Below are positions 24,914-34,177 of a stretch of 64,000 nt of DNA, one piece after another. The number at the start of each line of letters is the position of its first letter. Within the stretch, counting starts at the first letter, position 1. Location: NCBI RefSeq assembly GCF_024205745.1, contig NZ_CP073117.1, positions 1,736,001 through 1,800,000 on the forward strand, read 5' to 3'. This DNA is from Neisseria subflava (GTDB lineage Bacteria; Pseudomonadota; Gammaproteobacteria; Burkholderiales; Neisseriaceae). Made by a program: the position numbers and the translations under genes. The notes under the pieces are model-generated. The model had not been told where the DNA came from, did no database searches, and saw only the letters and a list, made by a program, of their open reading frames with translations.

Positions 24914-26593
24914 ATGAACAGCAAAAAGCAATTTTTAGATTATATCGGCGAAGTTAAGAACATCATTTCCCCTTTGGAAATTTCAGATAACAAATTATCG
25001 GAAATTCAAGGAAATATTATGGGTGCAGAGCTGATTGTGCCAGTGGTTGGTGGATTTAGTGCAGGAAAAAGTACATTGCTCAATTCTTTTTTAGGCAATG
25101 AGATTTTGCCGACAGCTGTAACTCCGGAAACTGCATTAGCAACAGAATTGCGTTATAGCGATAGCAACTATATTGAAGCAGTAACGGCTTCGGGTGCGGT
25201 TGAGCGTCATCAATTGGCTGATTTTGCACGTTTAAAAGACAATGCACAAAACTTCAAAAATCTGCGTGTTTATTTAAATAATGAAAATTTAAAAGCCATT
25301 CAACCTTTGGTATTGGTTGATATGCCAGGATTTGATGCGCCGATTGAAAACCATAACCAAGCTATTTTGAATTACTTGGAGCGTGGCGTTTTCTTTGTAT
25401 TCCTAACCAGCATCGAAGACGGAAACATTACATTGAGCATGAAGCGTGAAATTGACAATCTCCAACAAATTGGAAAAGGCTTTGCATTCTGTATCAGCAA
25501 AACCAATTTGCGCGCACCTGATGATGTTAAAGCAGTACAACAAAAAATTGCCGAGCAACTGGAAGATGATTTTGACTATACGGGACAAATTGCCCTTTTA
25601 GATATGGATGGTGGCAATAACCTTAAAAATATTTTGACTGCAGTCAATCCTGATGAATTGTTCAAACTTTTGTTTATTGATGAATTGCGTGAAAACTATA
25701 CAGGATTAATACAAAGCATCAACGTCAAAATTTCTACATTTAAATCAGATAGAAAAGAAATCGAAGAAACTTTATCTGCCCTGCAAAACAGCCTGCAAGG
25801 TATTGAGGCCAAAAAACAATCTGCAATCAATGATGTCGAACAACGTTATTCACGAGATAGCGTATCTGTCATCAATCAGGCTGTCACATCTGCAATTTTG
25901 CAGCAAAAAATGCGACTGGTTGATTTGGCAATCAATAACCAAGGTGCATTTGAGCGCGAGCTGAACGACATTACAAAAAATGCACTGCTTTCCGCCGTTC
26001 AGACCCGCTTCCGAGCCATTAGCCAAGATTTGATAGAAGAAATGGGCAATGGTATCAATGCACAATTAGCTACTTTGCCGGATGGCGGTTTGGCTGGCAT
26101 TGCAATGGATGTATTGGCCAATAGCGGGGCAGACGCTTTCGGAAAAGTAGCTAATACAGCATTAAAATCAATATCTAAAGCAATTATGGTTAATGTGACT
26201 TCGACAACATTGAAAGCATTGCTTGGTAGTGTATTTGGTATTGTAGGTGCCGTATTGCTCTTCCTGCCTGAAATTATTTCTTTATTTACAAAAGGAGAGA
26301 AGGAGCGCAGACAGCGTGAACAAGTAGAACAGGCAATTATCAATAATGTCATTCCACAAATTCAACAGCAGCTTAATAGCGTACTGCCTGATTTAATGAA
26401 TCAGAATATTACAGCCCTGATTAATCAAGTCAGCGAACAGTTTGAGGAGCAGCTGCAACAAAAACGCAATGAGATTGAAGCAGCAGAGGCAGAAAAAGCA
26501 GCAAAAGCCGCCGAGTTGGAAAGCACGATTAATGAGTTGGAAAGCGGCAAGCAACAGCTGACTACAGCGGCAAACCGTTATTTGTTTGCCTAA
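24914..26593 (+). CDS. Dynamin-like GTPase 1 of the island
   Basis: 559 residues. GTPase motifs: G1 GGFSAGKST (46-54), a G2 Thr in TAVTPETA (about 67-74), G3 VDMPGFD (135-141) and a degenerate G4 SKTNLR (195-200). A helical middle follows, then a hydrophobic stretch LLGSVFGIVGAVLLFLPEIISLF (about 436-458) that would insert in a membrane as a paddle, and a C-terminal coiled coil (EEQLQQKRNEIEAAEAEKAAKAAELE). Bacterial dynamin-like proteins remodel or protect the inner membrane, and some limit phage. The start follows AGGAGAAATTTATTTT. It is separated from dynamin 2 by an uptake-sequence hairpin. Confidence 0.9.
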   Translation: MNSKKQFLDYIGEVKNIISPLEISDNKLSEIQGNIMGAELIVPVVGGFSAGKSTLLNSFLGNEILPTAVTPETALATELRYSDSNYIEAVTASGAVERHQLADFARLKDNAQNFKNLRVYLNNENLKAIQPLVLVDMPGFDAPIENHNQAILNYLERGVFFVFLTSIEDGNITLSMKREIDNLQQIGKGFAFCISKTNLRAPDDVKAVQQKIAEQLEDDFDYTGQIALLDMDGGNNLKNILTAVNPDELFKLLFIDELRENYTGLIQSINVKISTFKSDRKEIEETLSALQNSLQGIEAKKQSAINDVEQRYSRDSVSVINQAVTSAILQQKMRLVDLAINNQGAFERELNDITKNALLSAVQTRFRAISQDLIEEMGNGINAQLATLPDGGLAGIAMDVLANSGADAFGKVANTALKSISKAIMVNVTSTTLKALLGSVFGIVGAVLLFLPEIISLFTKGEKERRQREQVEQAIINNVIPQIQQQLNSVLPDLMNQNITALINQVSEQFEEQLQQKRNEIEAAEAEKAAKAAELESTINELESGKQQLTTAANRYLFA

Positions 26594-26596
26594 TCA

Positions 26597-26636
26597 TTTT
26601 CAGACGGCCTCAATGATATCGAAGGCCGTCTGAAAA
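26597..26636 (+). terminator. Uptake-sequence hairpin between dynamins 1 and 2
   Basis: TTTTCAGACGGCCT pairs with AGGCCGTCTGAAAAA across 11 bases. It may reduce but need not abolish read-through to dynamin 2. Confidence 0.7.
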
Positions 26637-26670
26637 AATAGATATTCACAAAAATATTAAGGATCTATTC

Positions 26671-28932
26671 ATGGATATCATCCAGTTAAACAACCAAATT
26701 GAAGAATTCGTAAATAAAAATAATTTCAGTCATGATGCCTTGGCATTGAAGCAGGAGCATGCAATTCAGAAAAGTGAAGAGTGGCAGAGAGTTTTAGATA
26801 GCTTTGCAGAACAAGGCCGTGTGTTGCGTATCGGCATTATCGGGCGTGTGAAGGCAGGGAAAAGCTCCATGCTCAATGCCTTACTGTTCAATGGTAACGA
26901 CATTTTGCCCAAAGCAGCCACACCGATGACTGCCGCGCTGACCATTATGGAATACAGTGAAAATGTCAGCGCAGAAGTGGACTTTTTTACCCAACAAGAC
27001 ATTGATGAAATTAAAGTCAAATATGATTTATTCCAAAAAGCGTTAGATAGCAAAGTTAAAGAAAAAGAGCTGGAAAATGCTGAGAGAATTAAGAGAAAAA
27101 AGGGTGTTAATTCTTTATCGGCTGAAGAGCAGCAAGAATGCCGCAATAAAGCCAAATCTCAAGCCGAGCGGGAGATGAAGGACGATCCGTCTTTTGCTTC
27201 ATATGATCAATATTGCCGTATTAAAGAATCAGGCAAATCATTAAGTGATTTGGAGCAATACCGTACGATTTCAGCGGGTAGTGTGGAAGAGCTGATGAAT
27301 GGCGCATTGAACCAATTTGTTGGGTCAAGCGGTGCATTCATGCCGTTTACCAAGTCCGTTACATTGCATATTCCGGAAAAAGGTTTGCAGGGCCTGCAAA
27401 TCATTGATACCCCGGGAATTAATGACCCTGTGACATCTCGTGGCGAACGCACCAACCAATTGTTGCAACACTGCGATGTCGTATTGATTGTTTCTCCTTC
27501 TGGACAATTCCTCAGCAGTGAGGATACCGATTTGATGCATCAGGTAACGACCAAAGAGGGGACGCAGCAAGCTTATCTTATCGCCAGCCAGGTGGATAAC
27601 CAATTGTTTGGCAGTGAAAGTCAAGGCTTGAGCGATCCTATTCATGTTTTGGAACGTATTTCTGACAATTTGACCAAGCATGCGCGTAATGTTTTGGCCA
27701 AACAAGTCCAAGAATATCCGTCAATGAAAGTGGCTGCGGACAAGTTGAGCAAAAACAACGTAATTTGCTCTTCAAGCGTGGCGTTTTCAATGCAGCAGCG
27801 TTTTGATGAGCAACATACTTGGGATGCCAATTTGCAACATGTATGGCGCAATTTGAATCAAAAATTCCCTGATGTTTTCAGTCATGAAGAATTGGCTAAA
27901 AATGCATTAAACCAATTGGCCAATATTCATCAGATACATCAAATAGTGAGTGAAGTAACTGCCAATAAAGAACAAATTTTAGCGCAACGGCGCATTGATT
28001 TTGAAAATGGTAAACGTACCGCATTACAATGCTATTTAAAAGCATGGGCCGACCGTATCAATGAGCAGATTTATCAGATTCAGCATGCCGATGTGGACGA
28101 ATTGCGCAAGCAAGAAGCCGAACTCAAAAATCAGCAAGCCACAATCGATGCAAATGTGGGCGGCGTGTATGATGATTTGATTTCGGATATCAAACTGAAT
28201 TTGAGCAAACAATTAAAAGACAAATTGAAAAGTGAAATGCGCCGTTTTGACAGTGTTTCTGATGATGCTCAGGGTTCGGAAACCGAATATGAAGAGTATC
28301 AAGTTAAAGAAAAGCGTGGTGGGCTGTTCGGTACTCCTCTTGATTGGTTTGATGGTGGAAAAACTGTCACTAAAACACGTTCTCATTCCTACACTACTGT
28401 AAAAGCCAAACCGATTCGTCGTGCAATTGAAGAAATCCGTTCTAATTTGGAAGATGAATTGGGCCATTTGTCCGAAAGCTATTTACAGGCTTGGAAAAAG
28501 AAAATCTACAGCCAAGTTGTCAGCGCGTTGAGGGAGGCAATGGGTGACGGAGAGTTGGATGTCAATATTATTGCCCGTGCGGTCAAAAATGTTTTGGTGC
28601 GTATTCCTGAGGCTTCATTTAAATTAGAAGACGATATACCTAAAAGCCTGAAAAAGACAGGTAAGTTAACAGGTTATGAGGCAGAATCATTTATTGATGA
28701 TGCAGAAGATTATATTTCCAATCTTAAAGACGTGGTTAATAAAGATATTTCTGCCTATATGACAACTTTGGTAAGCAACCTTAAAAAAATTGACTTGGCG
28801 AAAGAGTTGACCGCAGATCTGGAAAATAATCTGAAACAACTGCTGAGTGAAATTGAAAATAAAGAAGCGAGCTTATTTAATTATCGAGGTATTCAGAAAG
28901 AATTGGCAGGCTTAATGCAGTCTGCCGCTTAA
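26671..28932 (+). CDS. Dynamin-like GTPase 2 of the island
   Basis: 753 residues. G1 GRVKAGKSS (58-66), G2 region KAATPMTAALT (about 81-91), G3 IIDTPGIND (about 244-252) and a weak G4 SQVDNQ near 304. Unusually, a charged helical insert (about 120-200, KVKEKELENAERIKRKKG onward) sits inside the GTPase domain. A long helical stalk (about 430-520) leads to a glycine/aromatic loop KRGGLFGTPLDWFDGG near 550, which may touch the membrane in place of a true transmembrane paddle. The family resembles the LeoA/DLP type. The start follows AAGGATCTATTC. It forms part of the same-strand island. Confidence 0.88.
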   Translation: MDIIQLNNQIEEFVNKNNFSHDALALKQEHAIQKSEEWQRVLDSFAEQGRVLRIGIIGRVKAGKSSMLNALLFNGNDILPKAATPMTAALTIMEYSENVSAEVDFFTQQDIDEIKVKYDLFQKALDSKVKEKELENAERIKRKKGVNSLSAEEQQECRNKAKSQAEREMKDDPSFASYDQYCRIKESGKSLSDLEQYRTISAGSVEELMNGALNQFVGSSGAFMPFTKSVTLHIPEKGLQGLQIIDTPGINDPVTSRGERTNQLLQHCDVVLIVSPSGQFLSSEDTDLMHQVTTKEGTQQAYLIASQVDNQLFGSESQGLSDPIHVLERISDNLTKHARNVLAKQVQEYPSMKVAADKLSKNNVICSSSVAFSMQQRFDEQHTWDANLQHVWRNLNQKFPDVFSHEELAKNALNQLANIHQIHQIVSEVTANKEQILAQRRIDFENGKRTALQCYLKAWADRINEQIYQIQHADVDELRKQEAELKNQQATIDANVGGVYDDLISDIKLNLSKQLKDKLKSEMRRFDSVSDDAQGSETEYEEYQVKEKRGGLFGTPLDWFDGGKTVTKTRSHSYTTVKAKPIRRAIEEIRSNLEDELGHLSESYLQAWKKKIYSQVVSALREAMGDGELDVNIIARAVKNVLVRIPEASFKLEDDIPKSLKKTGKLTGYEAESFIDDAEDYISNLKDVVNKDISAYMTTLVSNLKKIDLAKELTADLENNLKQLLSEIENKEASLFNYRGIQKELAGLMQSAA

Positions 28933-28943
28933 TCAAAATCAAT

Positions 28944-28972
28944 CAGGCCGTCTGAAAAATTCAGACGGCCTG
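28944..28972 (+). terminator. Uptake-sequence hairpin between dynamins 2 and 3
   Basis: CAGGCCGTCTGAA pairs with TTCAGACGGCCTG with a 3-base loop. The ribosome site of dynamin 3 (AAGGAATA) follows directly. Confidence 0.7.
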
Positions 28973-28984
28973 CAAGGAATAATT

Positions 28985-31120
28985 ATGTCTCATCATTCAG
29001 TAGATAAATTGAAAGAATGGATCAGTCCGAGCATTCCTTTGGGCTTGATGTTTGGTAAGAAACAACAAGCCTTGGAAATTCTTGAACAAATCAAACAGCA
29101 ACTTAAGAGCATAGACGTCATGCGAGAACAATTGAATCAGGCAGAGCAAGAGCTGCCTGAATTGAAAAAACAGCTTGAGCAAGCGCAAAAAAAATTAGAG
29201 CAATTACAAAGGAACTTGTCAGAAAGCGAATTGCGTCAGACTTTGATTGCAGACCTTCTATCGGCCAATAATCTGAATCCCGGTGTACGACAGTATTTTC
29301 AGCTTTTGGGAGGAGAGTTTTTAGAATTTGCCAATCAGGAAGATTCCTTGAAAGATGAAGCGGCGGCATTTTTAGAATTGCAGGCAATTGGTGATGAATT
29401 AAAAGTCATTGGCGCTTACCCGGAATTTTACAAAAAACGCTCGATTGCCATTGCCGGAGGTTTCAGCGCCGGTAAATCCGAATTTATCAGCAGTTTGTTT
29501 GAGGATCACAATATCCGACTGCCTATCGGCATCGAACCGACTACTGCCATTCCGACTTATGCTTTAAACGGTCAGGAAAACGGCGTGATCGGTTGCAGTC
29601 AGAACGGTGGTGTGATTGATTTGCTGAAGATTGATCCTGATTTTCAACAAAAATTGTCGCATAATTTTATCCGGTCATTTGGTTTCAACCTTAAAACCAT
29701 CATGCCTTTTGTGTTTATGACTACACCGATGAAGTTTGAGCATTTGTGCTTTATCGATACGCCGGGATACAACCCGTCTGATGTGGCAGACGGACATACC
29801 GCGGAAGATGTAAAAACGGCGCAAGAGTTTGTCCAAAATTCCGAGGCTTTGTTGTGGCTGATTGGTTTGGATTCCAACGGTACGATTTCAAAAAGCGATT
29901 TGGATTTTTTAGATCATGCAGGACAATATAGCCAAAAACCGCTCTATATCGTTCTAAATAAAGCAGATTTGCGCCCATATGACCAGCTTGAAGAAATTAT
30001 GGCAGAAATTGCCGATACTTTGGACGATTACGATATCGAAATTGCCGGTATTTCTGCATATAGTTCTATTACTAAAGAAGAGTATTCGTATCACAAACAG
30101 TCGCTGCATACCTTTCTTGCCAGCCTGGATCAGCCGTCTGAAAAGCAAACCTTGCTTATGCAAAGATTGTTTGCCGTAGATGAAAAATATCAACGTGCTA
30201 TTTTGCGTACCATCAAAGAAAACAAGCAAATCAATGCGACTTTAAGCGGCTTCAAGTTGGATTTGTTAGAAAACGGCTTTGATGACCTGAGTTCGGATTT
30301 GTATGAAAAACTCAGCAAAATGAATTCTATCTTTACCATCAAGCAAAAAGAAGAACATCTGAAACAATTGGAAACAGTCACAATGAAGATTGTGGCGGCA
30401 ATTGAGCAGGTATTTGGTCAGCCAAGTAAGGTTAAACGTAAGAATTGGACGCAGGACGAAATCGAGCTGGATGAAAAATTCGTTCGGTTAACCCAAGAAG
30501 AGCAAATGCCCGATGAATTGATGGATGAGCAGCCTTCAAATGACCAGCCTTCAAATGAGAAGGAAACATATTCAACAGAATTAAGTGCTAGATTTTGGGG
30601 GTATTGGGGAAATAGGCTAATAGGTAGTAATTCTAAAATAGAATTAACTGTAAATATGCTTTTGTTTGATAATAAAGAAACCTTTACATTTGATGAATGG
30701 AAGGATGTTTATAATAATTACTTTACAGATTTTCATCAAAATTACAGCTGTGATGATGCTTTGAATGCACTTTGTGAAGCAGGAATAATCCGTTGTATTG
30801 ATGATGGAAGCAAGAAAAATGAATCTGGTTTTAGAGGTATATTTGATATGTTATCAATAGTAAGTAATCCAATTAAAACATACCGATTTGTTTTACCGGA
30901 TAAAGAAATTTTTAATCAGTTTTTGCAACGGCACAATAATATTAATCTGTCGGATGAACAACTTGAGGCAATAAAGGTTTTGATAGAATCACAGCACTAT
31001 TTTGATTTTGAGGATTGGACAAAAAATTACAATGGTGATTTTCCTGTTTTGACATTGGAGAGATTAATTAATGAAGGAGTTATCCGGAAAGAAAATGAAG
31101 ATTATTATTCATTTGTTTAG
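28985..31120 (+). CDS. Dynamin-like GTPase 3 with coiled-coil N-terminus and distinct C-terminus
   Basis: 711 residues. A coiled coil (about 25-85, LEILEQIKQQLKSIDVMREQ onward) precedes the GTPase: G1 GGFSAGKSE (156-164), G3 FIDTPGYNP (about 256-264) and canonical G4 NKAD (about 324-327). After residue 515 come two 5-residue repeats (QPSN, encoded by a 15-base repeat at 30529-30557) and a separate region of about 190 residues with two repeated helical halves ending LEALCEAGIIR-like and LERLINEGVIR. These look like winged-helix modules, so the protein may pair a GTPase with a binding or effector domain. This C-terminal part is markedly more AT-rich than the rest. Confidence 0.85.
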   Translation: MSHHSVDKLKEWISPSIPLGLMFGKKQQALEILEQIKQQLKSIDVMREQLNQAEQELPELKKQLEQAQKKLEQLQRNLSESELRQTLIADLLSANNLNPGVRQYFQLLGGEFLEFANQEDSLKDEAAAFLELQAIGDELKVIGAYPEFYKKRSIAIAGGFSAGKSEFISSLFEDHNIRLPIGIEPTTAIPTYALNGQENGVIGCSQNGGVIDLLKIDPDFQQKLSHNFIRSFGFNLKTIMPFVFMTTPMKFEHLCFIDTPGYNPSDVADGHTAEDVKTAQEFVQNSEALLWLIGLDSNGTISKSDLDFLDHAGQYSQKPLYIVLNKADLRPYDQLEEIMAEIADTLDDYDIEIAGISAYSSITKEEYSYHKQSLHTFLASLDQPSEKQTLLMQRLFAVDEKYQRAILRTIKENKQINATLSGFKLDLLENGFDDLSSDLYEKLSKMNSIFTIKQKEEHLKQLETVTMKIVAAIEQVFGQPSKVKRKNWTQDEIELDEKFVRLTQEEQMPDELMDEQPSNDQPSNEKETYSTELSARFWGYWGNRLIGSNSKIELTVNMLLFDNKETFTFDEWKDVYNNYFTDFHQNYSCDDALNALCEAGIIRCIDDGSKKNESGFRGIFDMLSIVSNPIKTYRFVLPDKEIFNQFLQRHNNINLSDEQLEAIKVLIESQHYFDFEDWTKNYNGDFPVLTLERLINEGVIRKENEDYYSFV

Positions 31121-31131
31121 TTGATGGCTTG

Positions 31132-31155
31132 GGCCGTCTGAACATTCAGACGGCC
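31132..31155 (+). terminator. Uptake-sequence terminator after dynamin 3
   Basis: GGCCGTCTGAA pairs with TTCAGACGGCC around a two-base loop, 12 bases after the stop. Confidence 0.75.
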
Positions 31156-31281
31156 TCAGTAAGTGCAATATATCATTTTTAAGAAAATATTATGAAGGGT
31201 GTATTATGATTTGCTTCATTCCATTGCAGGATATTCCGTGCATATGAAGTGAATTTATCGATACGTTAAAAAGGAATGGCA

Positions 31282-31944
31282 ATGAATTTATCTGGAATCA
31301 AGACATATTATCAAGACCATAAAAATACTTACTCGGAACACTTCCGCTTGCGTATCCACCGCTCTTTGAGCTGGCTGGAAAAGGCGGAGGAAAGATGGTC
31401 GGTACAGGATTGGGATTTTGCCTTCCAGTCTATGTGGATTGCGTTTAATGCGGCTTATGCTTATGAGCTGGACGGACGAACCATGCCTGCGGATCGAAAC
31501 AAATTTCAGACTTTTTTAAATAAGGTCTGTGCTCTGGATAAGGATAAGCAGATTTATGCTTTGGTGTGGAAGGAGTTTTCGGGTGCGATTCGATCTTTAT
31601 TGGGCAATCGCTATGTGTTTCAGGAATTTTGGGATTTCCATAACGGCTATATTTCTGAAGCCGCTTATTTGGAATGCTTTGAAAAAGAGCGGCGTAAAGT
31701 AAATGCGGCTTTGGCCGCGCAGGATACGGCAACGGTCTTGTTTGTGTTGTTTGACAGGCTTTACACTTTGCGTAATCAGATGGTGCATGGCGGTGCGACT
31801 TATAATAGTAGCGCCAATCGCGAACAATTAAAGGATGCCTGTAAGATTTTGGGCAGTGTCCTGCCGGTAATGCTGTCGATTATTCAAAAAAATGCCGATA
31901 AAGATTGGGGCAAGCCGTTTTATCCGTTTGTAAAGGAAGATTGA
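31282..31944 (+). CDS. HEPN-domain protein, probable RNase
   Basis: 220 residues from the ATG at 31282, which has AAGGA at a proper distance; an ATG two codons earlier sits too close to it. All-helical. The C-terminal RNQMVHGG (R164, H169 from this start) is the HEPN catalytic motif R-x4-H, with the common N after R. N-terminal helices contain SLSWLEKAE and DFAFQSMWIAFNAAYA. HEPN RNases in defence and toxin-antitoxin systems cut RNA after activation. It follows the three dynamins in the same direction, and a zinc-ribbon gene starts one base after its stop. Confidence 0.82.
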   Translation: MNLSGIKTYYQDHKNTYSEHFRLRIHRSLSWLEKAEERWSVQDWDFAFQSMWIAFNAAYAYELDGRTMPADRNKFQTFLNKVCALDKDKQIYALVWKEFSGAIRSLLGNRYVFQEFWDFHNGYISEAAYLECFEKERRKVNAALAAQDTATVLFVLFDRLYTLRNQMVHGGATYNSSANREQLKDACKILGSVLPVMLSIIQKNADKDWGKPFYPFVKED

Positions 31945-31945
31945 T

Positions 31946-32134
31946 ATGACAGTTAAACCCGGCCAAGATGTTTATTGGACTTGTCTGTCTTGCGGTTGGC
32001 AGCGTGAGGCATCTAAGGGATCGGATATGTTGTTGCCCAAGCCTGGACAATGTGGCAAATGCGGAAGTCAAGATTTGGAGCTAAAACAAGGTAATATGTT
32101 GTCAGGTTTATTTAAGATGTTTTCGGGAAAATGA
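31946..32134 (+). CDS. Small zinc-ribbon protein
   Basis: 62 residues. Two cysteine pairs, CLSCGWQ (near 13-16) and CGKCGSQ (near 36-39), form a zinc ribbon. A short tail ends in hydrophobic LSGLFKMFSGK. ATG follows the HEPN stop by one base, so the two are co-translated. Such a pair could be an RNase and its cofactor or inhibitor, but no antitoxin family was recognised. It is the last gene of the island before the uptake-sequence terminator. Confidence 0.75.
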   Translation: MTVKPGQDVYWTCLSCGWQREASKGSDMLLPKPGQCGKCGSQDLELKQGNMLSGLFKMFSGK

Positions 32135-32144
32135 TAAGGATCAA

Positions 32145-32176
32145 AAGGCCGTCTGAAATTCAGCTTTCAGACGGCC
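32145..32176. terminator. Uptake-sequence terminator between the island and cysJ
   Basis: AAAGGCCGTCTGAAA pairs with TTTCAGACGGCCTCTT. It serves both convergent units. Confidence 0.8.
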
Positions 32177-32197
32177 TCTTTATTTTTGTTTATCCAA

Positions 32198-33988
32198 TCA
32201 ATAAATGTCACGTTGGTAGCGTTTGTCTTCACGCAGTTCGTTGAGATAGTCTTCGGCTTCGTCGCGGCTGAGTTTGCCTTGGGTTTCGATGACTTCGATC
32301 AGGGCGTTTTCGACATCGCGCGCCATGCGTGCGGCGTCGCCGCAGACGTAGATGTGTGCGCCTTGTTGCAGCCAGTTCCAAACTTCGGCGGCGCATTCGG
32401 CGATTTTGTGTTGGACATAGACTTTATGTTCGCCTTGGCGGCTCCATGCGAGGTCGGCGCGGGTGAGGAGGCCGTCTTTACGCCATTCACTCCATTCGAG
32501 TTGGTAGAGGAAGTCGTCGGCCAGGCGTTGGTTGCCGAAGAAGAGCCAGTTTTTGCCGCTGTCGCCATTGGCGGCACGTTGCTGCATAAAGGAGCGGAAG
32601 GGGGCGACGCCTGTGCCTGCGCCGATCATGATGATGGGGGTATCGCCGTTTTGGGGCAGGCGGAAGTTGGGGTTGGGCTCGACAAAGACGCGGACTTCGC
32701 TGCCTTCTTCGAGGCGTTCGCCCAAGTAGCCGGATGCTGCGCCGGTGTAGGTGTGGTCGTGGTGGTCGAAACGGACGACGCCGATGGTGAGGTGGACTTC
32801 TTCGCCGACTTCGTCTTGTGCGGAGGCGATGGAATAGAGACGTGGGGTTTGTGGGCGGAAGAGGTTGTATAGGGTTTGTGCGTCCAGTGGGTGCGGATAG
32901 GCCGCGAATACGCCTACGGGCGGTGTGGCGGCAAGGTAGGCGTCCAGTTGGGCTTTATCTGCAGCTATGGCTTTGAGTTCTTCGTTGTTTGTTAATTCGG
33001 CGTATTGTTGGATGAAGGCGGGTGTGTTTTGGGTAATGTCTGCGGATTCGGTCAGGGCGGTGCGGATATCGGTTTCGTGGCCGTCTGAAAGTTGGACGGT
33101 TTCGCTGCCGGTCAGTTGGTTGAGGTCGAGGATTTCTTGAACGAGGTCGGCGGCATTAAGCGGCCATACGCCGAGCGCATCGCCTGCCTGATAATGCAAA
33201 CCTGAGCCGCTGAGGTCGATTTCGATGTGTTCGACGTCTTTTTCCGCATCGCGCGAGGTAATTTTTTTGCGCACGGATAGGGTAGCTGTGTAGGGTTTTT
33301 CTTTGGTGTATAGAGTGTTGCTGCTTGGTGCTGCTGAGTCGTTTGGTGCAGCGGTTGTACTTGGATTGGTTGCTTGGGCGGTTAATTCGGCTACTTTGGG
33401 TACGACGGCGGCAATCCATGCGTCGGCATCGGCTTGAAATTCTAAGTCGCAAATGCCCAAGTCGTTCAGACGGCCTGCACCCAGTTCGGCAAATTTGGCA
33501 TCAAAGTCTTTGCCTGCTTGGCAGAAGTTGGGATAGGAGGAGTCGCCAAGGCCCAAGACGGCAAAGGTCAGTTTGCTGAGATCGGGTTTCTTTTTGCCGT
33601 AGATGAATTTGTACAGGGGCAGGGCTTCTTCGGGCGGTTCGCCTTCGCCTTGGGTGGAGGTAACTAAAAGCACGATGTCTTCGTCGGGCAGGGTCTTGCT
33701 TTTGAAATCGCCTGCGCTGCTGAGGCGGGCTTCGACGCCGGCGGCTTGAAGTTTGGCGTGTAAGGATTCGGCAACGCTGCGGGCATTGCCGGTTTGGGAA
33801 GCAGAGAGAACTAATACGCGGCGGCTGACTGTCGGAGCGGCTGTTTGCAGGGCAGACGGTTCGGCTGCTGCACCGGATATGCCTTGGCTTTGCGCCCAGC
33901 AATAGCCGGAGAGCCAGGCAAGTTGGGTGGGGGATAGGGTGGAGAGTTGGGCGGAGAGTTCGGGTGGAAGCGGATTGGCTTGGCTCAT
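32198..33988 (-). CDS. cysJ: Sulfite reductase (NADPH) flavoprotein alpha subunit
   Basis: 596 residues. An N-terminal flavodoxin domain (about 50-200; VLSASQTGNARSVAESL binds FMN phosphate) precedes an FAD domain (RLYSIASAQDEVGEE for FAD) and an NADPH domain (IMIGAGTGVAPFRSFMQQR, and VYVCGDAARMARDV near the end), closing with EDKRYQRDIY, the usual C-terminal Tyr. It passes electrons from NADPH to CysI. In many genomes cysJ and cysI are adjacent; here they are 11 kb apart on opposite strands with the toxin cassette and dynamin island between. Two uptake sequences lie inside the gene. The linker after the flavodoxin domain (TTAAPNDSAAPSS) is low-complexity. Confidence 0.96.
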   Translation of the reverse strand: MSQANPLPPELSAQLSTLSPTQLAWLSGYCWAQSQGISGAAAEPSALQTAAPTVSRRVLVLSASQTGNARSVAESLHAKLQAAGVEARLSSAGDFKSKTLPDEDIVLLVTSTQGEGEPPEEALPLYKFIYGKKKPDLSKLTFAVLGLGDSSYPNFCQAGKDFDAKFAELGAGRLNDLGICDLEFQADADAWIAAVVPKVAELTAQATNPSTTAAPNDSAAPSSNTLYTKEKPYTATLSVRKKITSRDAEKDVEHIEIDLSGSGLHYQAGDALGVWPLNAADLVQEILDLNQLTGSETVQLSDGHETDIRTALTESADITQNTPAFIQQYAELTNNEELKAIAADKAQLDAYLAATPPVGVFAAYPHPLDAQTLYNLFRPQTPRLYSIASAQDEVGEEVHLTIGVVRFDHHDHTYTGAASGYLGERLEEGSEVRVFVEPNPNFRLPQNGDTPIIMIGAGTGVAPFRSFMQQRAANGDSGKNWLFFGNQRLADDFLYQLEWSEWRKDGLLTRADLAWSRQGEHKVYVQHKIAECAAEVWNWLQQGAHIYVCGDAARMARDVENALIEVIETQGKLSRDEAEDYLNELREDKRYQRDIY

Positions 33989-34123
33989 TTGGATTCCTTT
34001 GTTGGACGGCTATAACCGATTGTTTGAATAATGGACAGTCGCCACTTTAAACAGGCCGTCTGAAAAAAGGAAAGAATGCTTGGTTTTAATTTAAGATGAT
34101 TTCGTTATATTCGGGAAAGTATT

Positions 34124-34156
34124 AGGCTGTCTGAGCATGCTTGTTCAGACGGCCTT
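34124..34156. terminator. Uptake-sequence hairpin downstream of gdx
   Basis: AGGCTGTCTGA (one base off the uptake core) pairs with TTCAGACGGCCTT. It is placed to stop the minus-strand marR-transporter-gdx transcript. Confidence 0.65.
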
Positions 34157-34177
34157 GGATTGGATGAAACGAGATTT

